From NCBI GenBank assembly GCA_016199405.1, contig JACQGS010000092.1, positions 1 to 8,423 of the forward strand: DNA of 8,423 bases, read 5' to 3'. A program made the translations under genes and the position numbers. Of this stretch, positions 5,799 through 8,423 are shown in pieces (positions within the stretch are counted from its first letter, which is position 1; each line of letters begins with the position of its first letter). A model generated the notes under the pieces. The model was not told where the DNA came from. It was given only the letters and a program-made list of their open reading frames with translations, and ran no database searches. This DNA is from Chloroflexota bacterium (lineage in GTDB: Bacteria > Chloroflexota > Anaerolineae > UBA4142).

Positions 5799-6083
5799 AT
5801 GAGCGTCATACCAATTCAAGTAACTAGTGAAGGCGTCTTGATTCCCAAGACCTACTTGGACGACGCGAGCGAAGTCGAAGTTGTTGTCGGCGAGGATTAT
5901 GTGCTCGTGCGTCCCAGACCCGTTGTGCGAGAACCGGTCACGCCCGACAAAGAGACCGAGTTGCCCGAATCTCGTTTCGACTTTATCGGCATCGGTCACA
6001 CGCGTGATCCCCTCGCTTCGCGGAATGCCGAGGCAATCCTCGAACGCGAGATTAAGCGTACCAGCGGCTGGAGTCTTGACTAA
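5799..6083 (+). CDS. AbrB-like antitoxin (VapB-type)
   Basis: This 94-residue protein is the first gene of a toxin-antitoxin pair. Residues 1-40 (IPIQVTSEGVLIPKTYL, then EVEVVVGEDYVLVRPRP) have the short-strand pattern of swapped-hairpin AbrB/VapB DNA-binding domains. The remainder is a charged tail that would wrap the toxin, ending in a helix (about 74-87). I chose the ATG at 5799 because GGGAAGG (about 5785-5791) lies upstream and the family pattern begins there; the frame stays open upstream to an ATG at 5685, but that extension would overlap the divergent flavoprotein gene and the promoter. TAATG joins it to the PIN gene with a one-base overlap. It probably represses its own operon through the inverted repeat at 5741-5785. 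Confidence 0.8.
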   Translation: MSVIPIQVTSEGVLIPKTYLDDASEVEVVVGEDYVLVRPRPVVREPVTPDKETELPESRFDFIGIGHTRDPLASRNAEAILEREIKRTSGWSLD

Positions 6084-6493
6084 TGCCGGCGCTACTCGAT
6101 ACGGGCTTTCTCTTGGCGGTCATTGCCGAAGATGATCCACAGCATACTCTCTGCGTTCAATCATTGCGTCAAGAACGCGGCGTGCTGTTGCCTGATGTTG
6201 TGTTGCCAGAATTGGCGTATCTTGTCTTGCGCGATATGGACCACGCCACACTGGCACGTTTTTTGCGATCTGTCGGCGCAGGCAAAGTGGACATCGCCGC
6301 GACTACACCCGCAGACCTTCTACGCGCCGCGGACCTCTTGGAGCAATATGCCGACAGTCGAGTAGATTTCGTTGACTGCGTGATCGTCGCAGTGGCTGAA
6401 CGACGCGGCATCACGCGCATTTTGACAATAGATCGCCGACACTTTTCCCTCATACGTCCAAAGCATTGCCCTGCATTTGAAATCTTCCCCTGA
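6083..6493 (+). CDS. PIN-domain ribonuclease toxin (VapC-type)
   Basis: This 136-residue PIN-domain protein carries the expected acidic metal-binding residues: Asp6 in ALLDTGFL, Glu43 in LPELAYL, Asp98 in VDFVDCVIVAVAERRG, and Asp117 in TIDRRHF. The order, spacing and total length are normal for VapC-like toxins, which cleave RNA (commonly tRNA or rRNA) when freed from the antitoxin. All key residues are present, so the enzyme looks intact. Its start codon shares one base with the stop of the antitoxin gene, so translation is probably coupled. The target RNA cannot be deduced from sequence. Confidence 0.88.
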   Translation: MPALLDTGFLLAVIAEDDPQHTLCVQSLRQERGVLLPDVVLPELAYLVLRDMDHATLARFLRSVGAGKVDIAATTPADLLRAADLLEQYADSRVDFVDCVIVAVAERRGITRILTIDRRHFSLIRPKHCPAFEIFP

Positions 6494-6584
6494 CGCAGGC
6501 GGATGGCAACTGGCTGTCTCTCATTGGCTATCTGTTCTCTGCCGGCTGTTTCGTCTCATTCACGCTGAATACTCATATCACTCT

Positions 6585-6613
6585 TTGACCCTCGCACAAG
6601 AATATGCTAGAAT
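6585..6613 (+). promoter_or_regulatory. Near-consensus promoter for the RHH/HNH cassette
   Basis: TTGACC (6585-6590) and TAGAAT (6608-6613) are spaced by 17 bases, with TGC directly before the -10. The -35 hexamer and spacing are the same as at the RHH/RelE-like module (3230-3258). A short leader of about 30 bases would separate the transcript start from the ATG at 6650. Confidence 0.7.
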
Positions 6614-6649
6614 TTCGCACGGAAAAGAGAAACCCAAGCGAGGATTCCA

Positions 6650-7072
6650 ATGTCACAAAGCATAACCATCCGACTATCCGAGACTGCATACTCTCAACTC
6701 CACCGCGCGGCGGAGTTGGCGCATCAATCGGTGGACATGATTGTCGAGCAAAGTCTGGCTCACAGTCTGCCCGCGCTCGTTGAAGAGATTCCTTTGGCGT
6801 ACCAGCCCGACGTTTACCCATTGTTGCAAATGAGTGACGCTGAATTGACCGAAGAAGCGCATCGTCGTTTCCCGGTTGACCGTTGGACCGAATATCAAGC
6901 GCTTCTCGCCAAGAAAAAGGAATTGTCACTCACCACCCCAGAACAAGATCGGCTTGCGGCGCTGCGTCGCGAATCTGATGTTTTGTCATTTCGCAAAGGG
7001 TACGCGGCGGTTCTCCTCAAACGGCGCGGCTATCGCCTTCCCACATTAGCCGAGTTGAGCCGCGCACAATGA
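6650..7072 (+). CDS. RHH-like protein, partner of an HNH endonuclease gene
   Basis: This 140-residue protein opens with QSITIRLSETAYSQLHRAAELAHQSVDMIVEQSL (about 3-36), a pattern fitting a ribbon-helix-helix DNA-binding or antitoxin-like domain. The rest is mostly helical and charged, with MSDAELTEEAHRRFP at 61-75 and a basic C-terminus (RKGYAAVLLKRRGYRLPTLAEL). I recall proteins of this kind encoded directly before small HNH endonucleases in Cyanobacteria and Chloroflexota; their exact role is not established. ATG follows GAGGA at 6640-6644, five bases upstream, and a strong promoter lies at 6585-6613. The stop overlaps the HNH start by four bases (ATGA). Because the nuclease is broken, this gene may now be an orphan. 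Confidence 0.7.
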   Translation: MSQSITIRLSETAYSQLHRAAELAHQSVDMIVEQSLAHSLPALVEEIPLAYQPDVYPLLQMSDAELTEEAHRRFPVDRWTEYQALLAKKKELSLTTPEQDRLAALRRESDVLSFRKGYAAVLLKRRGYRLPTLAELSRAQ

Positions 7073-7279
7073 CCGTCTCGGCTTGCGTGCGTGTCCCTCT
7101 ACAATCCCCGCACACAGGTTTGGATAGATCATTTCGCTTGGGACGAATCTAGCACGCGTGTTGTTGGATTGACCGCTATCGGCCGCGCCACCGTGCAAGC
7201 ATTATCGCTCAATGATGAATTACGCGTGCGCGCTCGCGCGCTTTGGGTCGAGGCGGGCTATCATCCCCCAGAACTGTAA
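7069..7279 (+). pseudogene. HNH endonuclease gene with internal deletion and frameshift
   Basis: An ATG at 7069, overlapping the upstream stop, begins MTVSA, the usual opening of small HNH endonucleases paired with such RHH-like genes. The frame then runs into a stop within about 28 codons. In another frame, from about 7091, VSLYNPRTQVWIDHFAWDE leads to VVGLTAIGRATVQALSLNDEL and AGYHPP, which is the typical C-terminus of the same family. The segment between them, which should hold the CxxC zinc residues and the H-N-H core, is missing; family members I recall are about 150-190 residues. The simplest reading is an internal deletion of roughly 250-300 bases that also shifted the frame. A 62-residue product from GTG at 7091 is possible but would have no nuclease site. 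Confidence 0.72.
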
Positions 7280-7308
7280 TCGAGCGACGCACCACACAAC
7301 ACGGTCTA

Positions 7309-7758
7309 CTACGCTTTGCTTTTCAGCAATACGCCCACGCCCAAGCCAAACAGCAGATGCGCGATCAAAAAATTCAGCGGCGCGATTTGTCGCAACGCGG
7401 ACTGCGTGCCCGGCAGAACAACCGCTTGCGCAATCGTGAACAGAATTATTCCGAACGCGAGCCCGCTTAACCATCGCGGCGCGCGATTCAAAAATGGCAT
7501 CGCCCGAAGCAAGACTGCAAACAGCGCGCCGTAAACGCCCGAAACCGCAAGATGCGTCAGCGCTCCAACGATAGGCGAAGCATTGGCGCCGGAAGCAAAA
7601 CGCGCGAGAACTACCAACGCGTTCTCGCCCGCGAAGAATCCGGCAAGCACGAGATACAACACCATCGCGATCCCCGCGCCAACGCCGGCGAACAACCCGT
7701 CCACGGCCGCGTCCCCCCAACTTTTTTGCCGAGCGCCCGTCAATTTGCCGCTAGTCAT
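7309..7758 (-). CDS. Four-helix membrane protein of unknown function
   Basis: This 149-residue protein has predicted membrane helices at about 21-42, 61-86, 97-116 and 126-146. It is glycine- and alanine-rich (GLFAGVGAGIAMVLYLVLAGFF) and ends in a short basic tail (LLKSKA). The start is strongly supported by AGGAGG at 7765-7770, six bases upstream of the ATG. I do not recognise a named family; the helix pattern with small residues resembles small uncharacterised membrane proteins of Chloroflexota. It lies downstream of another four-helix gene on the same strand with a 132-base gap, so co-transcription is possible but not shown. Its 3' end converges on the broken HNH gene. Confidence 0.75.
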   Translation of the reverse strand: MTSGKLTGARQKSWGDAAVDGLFAGVGAGIAMVLYLVLAGFFAGENALVVLARFASGANASPIVGALTHLAVSGVYGALFAVLLRAMPFLNRAPRWLSGLAFGIILFTIAQAVVLPGTQSALRQIAPLNFLIAHLLFGLGVGVLLKSKA

Positions 7759-7764
7759 CTGTCG

Positions 7765-7770
7765 CCTCCT
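7765..7770 (-). promoter_or_regulatory. Strong ribosome binding site of the 149-residue gene
   Basis: AGGAGG on the minus strand, six bases before the ATG at 7758, fixes the start of this otherwise unrecognised gene. Confidence 0.75.
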
Positions 7771-7890
7771 ATTTCAGAAACTTGTTCGCGCTTCCCTCGA
7801 ATTCAATTCATTTTTATCACCGCTGCGTCCTTGAATCGTTACGGCGGACGTTACCGCATCCGGTTATTTCTCGCTTCGAGGACGACTGAA

Positions 7891-8379
7891 CTAGAACGGT
7901 CGAAACATCATGAGCCACAAAATCAACGCCAGCCCAATACCACCGATCGCGGTGGTTTCTTCCGGCATGCGCGAATTCAACAGCGCGGCGCGATCCGCCT
8001 CGCGCGCCGGCGCAATTGCCGGCTGAGTTTTTCTGCCGTCGAACCATTCCATCCCGGCGGCTTGGCGCAACTTGCCGTAATATGAACTGCCGCGATAAAA
8101 CATCAACGCGGCGACAACGATTAACAGCGCGAGCGATGCCCAGATCCAGCCGTGTCCCCACGCATCGCGCACAAAACCGGCGACGATGCCGGTAATCAGC
8201 AATCCGAGCAAACCGACATACATCACCGTGTACGAACTTGTGGAGAGTTCGAGCAACGCGCGGGTGCGTTCTAGACTTTTTTCTTTACGAACTTGAAAGG
8301 CGACGGCAACCGACCCGCCGTGTGAAAGCAAAAAGAAGAATGCAAAGAGGATGTGCAGGTAAATCAACCAGCGATCCAT
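7891..8379 (-). CDS. Four-helix membrane protein, possibly DUF2269/CopD-like
   Basis: This 162-residue protein has predicted membrane helices at about 5-28, 50-70, 77-95 and 143-160. Histidines at 9 and 20 in the first helix (YLHILFAFFFLLSHGG) and a WGHGW motif (74-78) between helices 2 and 3 recall DUF2269/CopD-like membrane proteins, in which such histidines may bind heme or metal; this is a tentative resemblance only. A soluble loop of about 45 residues (97-142) precedes the last helix. ATG is preceded by GAGGAGGGG (8385-8393) five bases upstream, so the start is secure. A 19-bp dyad just upstream at the window edge may control it. Confidence 0.72.
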   Translation of the reverse strand: MDRWLIYLHILFAFFFLLSHGGSVAVAFQVRKEKSLERTRALLELSTSSYTVMYVGLLGLLITGIVAGFVRDAWGHGWIWASLALLIVVAALMFYRGSSYYGKLRQAAGMEWFDGRKTQPAIAPAREADRAALLNSRMPEETTAIGGIGLALILWLMMFRPF

Positions 8380-8404
8380 GTATTCCCCTCCTCAGAAAAT
8401 GTGG

Positions 8405-8423
8405 GACAATTTTGCAAATTGTC
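8405..8423. promoter_or_regulatory. 19-bp dyad upstream of the 162-residue membrane gene
   Basis: GACAATTT (8405-8412) and AAATTGTC (8416-8423) are perfect inverted repeats around a three-base centre. The dyad lies 26 bases before the ATG at 8379. Size and symmetry fit an operator for a dimeric repressor, or a small hairpin. The window ends at its last base, so the arms may extend further. Confidence 0.5.

Noticed and set aside
6494..6584. Gap after the PIN gene, checked for a small gene or terminator.
   Set aside because: I see no start with a ribosome-binding site and no convincing hairpin.
7220..7720. 166-codon minus-strand frame overlapping the 149-residue membrane gene.
   Set aside because: It is rich in arginine and cysteine with no ribosome-binding site, while the competing frame has clean membrane helices and AGGAGG.
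7552..8085. 177-codon plus-strand frame.
   Set aside because: It is antisense to two membrane genes with strong starts and has no recognisable domain.

Overview
The window looks like a piece of a moderately GC-rich bacterial chromosome, most likely from Chloroflexota (Anaerolineae-like) or a relative. This is an inference from protein style: kinase-less multi-pass membrane sensors with RYRLWDIDLLIRRTL-type motifs, a geranylgeranyl-reductase-like flavoprotein, and several toxin-antitoxin cassettes. No rRNA, tRNA, CRISPR array or complete insertion sequence is visible. Coding density is high, and no gene-free stretch exceeds about 160 bases.

Left region (109-3183, minus strand). Three membrane-protein genes read leftward: a 140-residue BphX-like four-helix protein, then two tandem paralogous multi-pass proteins (432 and 417 residues) joined by an ATGA stop/start overlap. 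The two paralogs are nearly identical over their last ~125 residues, including an 89-bp run of identical DNA, while their N-terminal halves have diverged. A short in-frame scrap (SLWLRKK-stop) that looks like the 3' tip of a third copy lies just upstream of the 140-residue gene. A nested inverted repeat separates the 140- and 432-residue genes.

Middle region. A RHH-type antitoxin and RelE-like toxin pair (3300-3910, plus strand) has a near-consensus promoter whose -10 sits in an 8-bp palindrome. Convergent to it is a 588-residue FAD-dependent oxidoreductase fused to a cyclic-nucleotide-binding domain (3935-5701, minus strand). A strong ribosome-binding site and an in-frame ATG lie exactly at the domain junction, so the gene may also make a free 130-residue CNB-domain protein.

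Right region. An AbrB-like antitoxin and PIN-domain toxin pair (5799-6493) follows, with a consensus extended -10 bracketed by a perfect 9-bp inverted repeat. Next is a RHH-like partner gene (6650-7072) with its own strong promoter, overlapping the start of an HNH endonuclease gene that has lost its catalytic core by internal deletion. Two small four-helix membrane proteins on the minus strand (7309-7758 and 7891-8379) close the window, the latter preceded by a 19-bp dyad at the window edge.

Overall, this is a small cluster of accessory two-gene cassettes (three toxin-antitoxin or antitoxin-nuclease modules, one of them decayed) set among membrane-sensor and redox genes. The most unusual elements are the internal start inside the flavoprotein-CNB fusion, the homogenised C-terminal halves of the tandem sensors with a possible fossil third copy, and the gutted HNH cassette.
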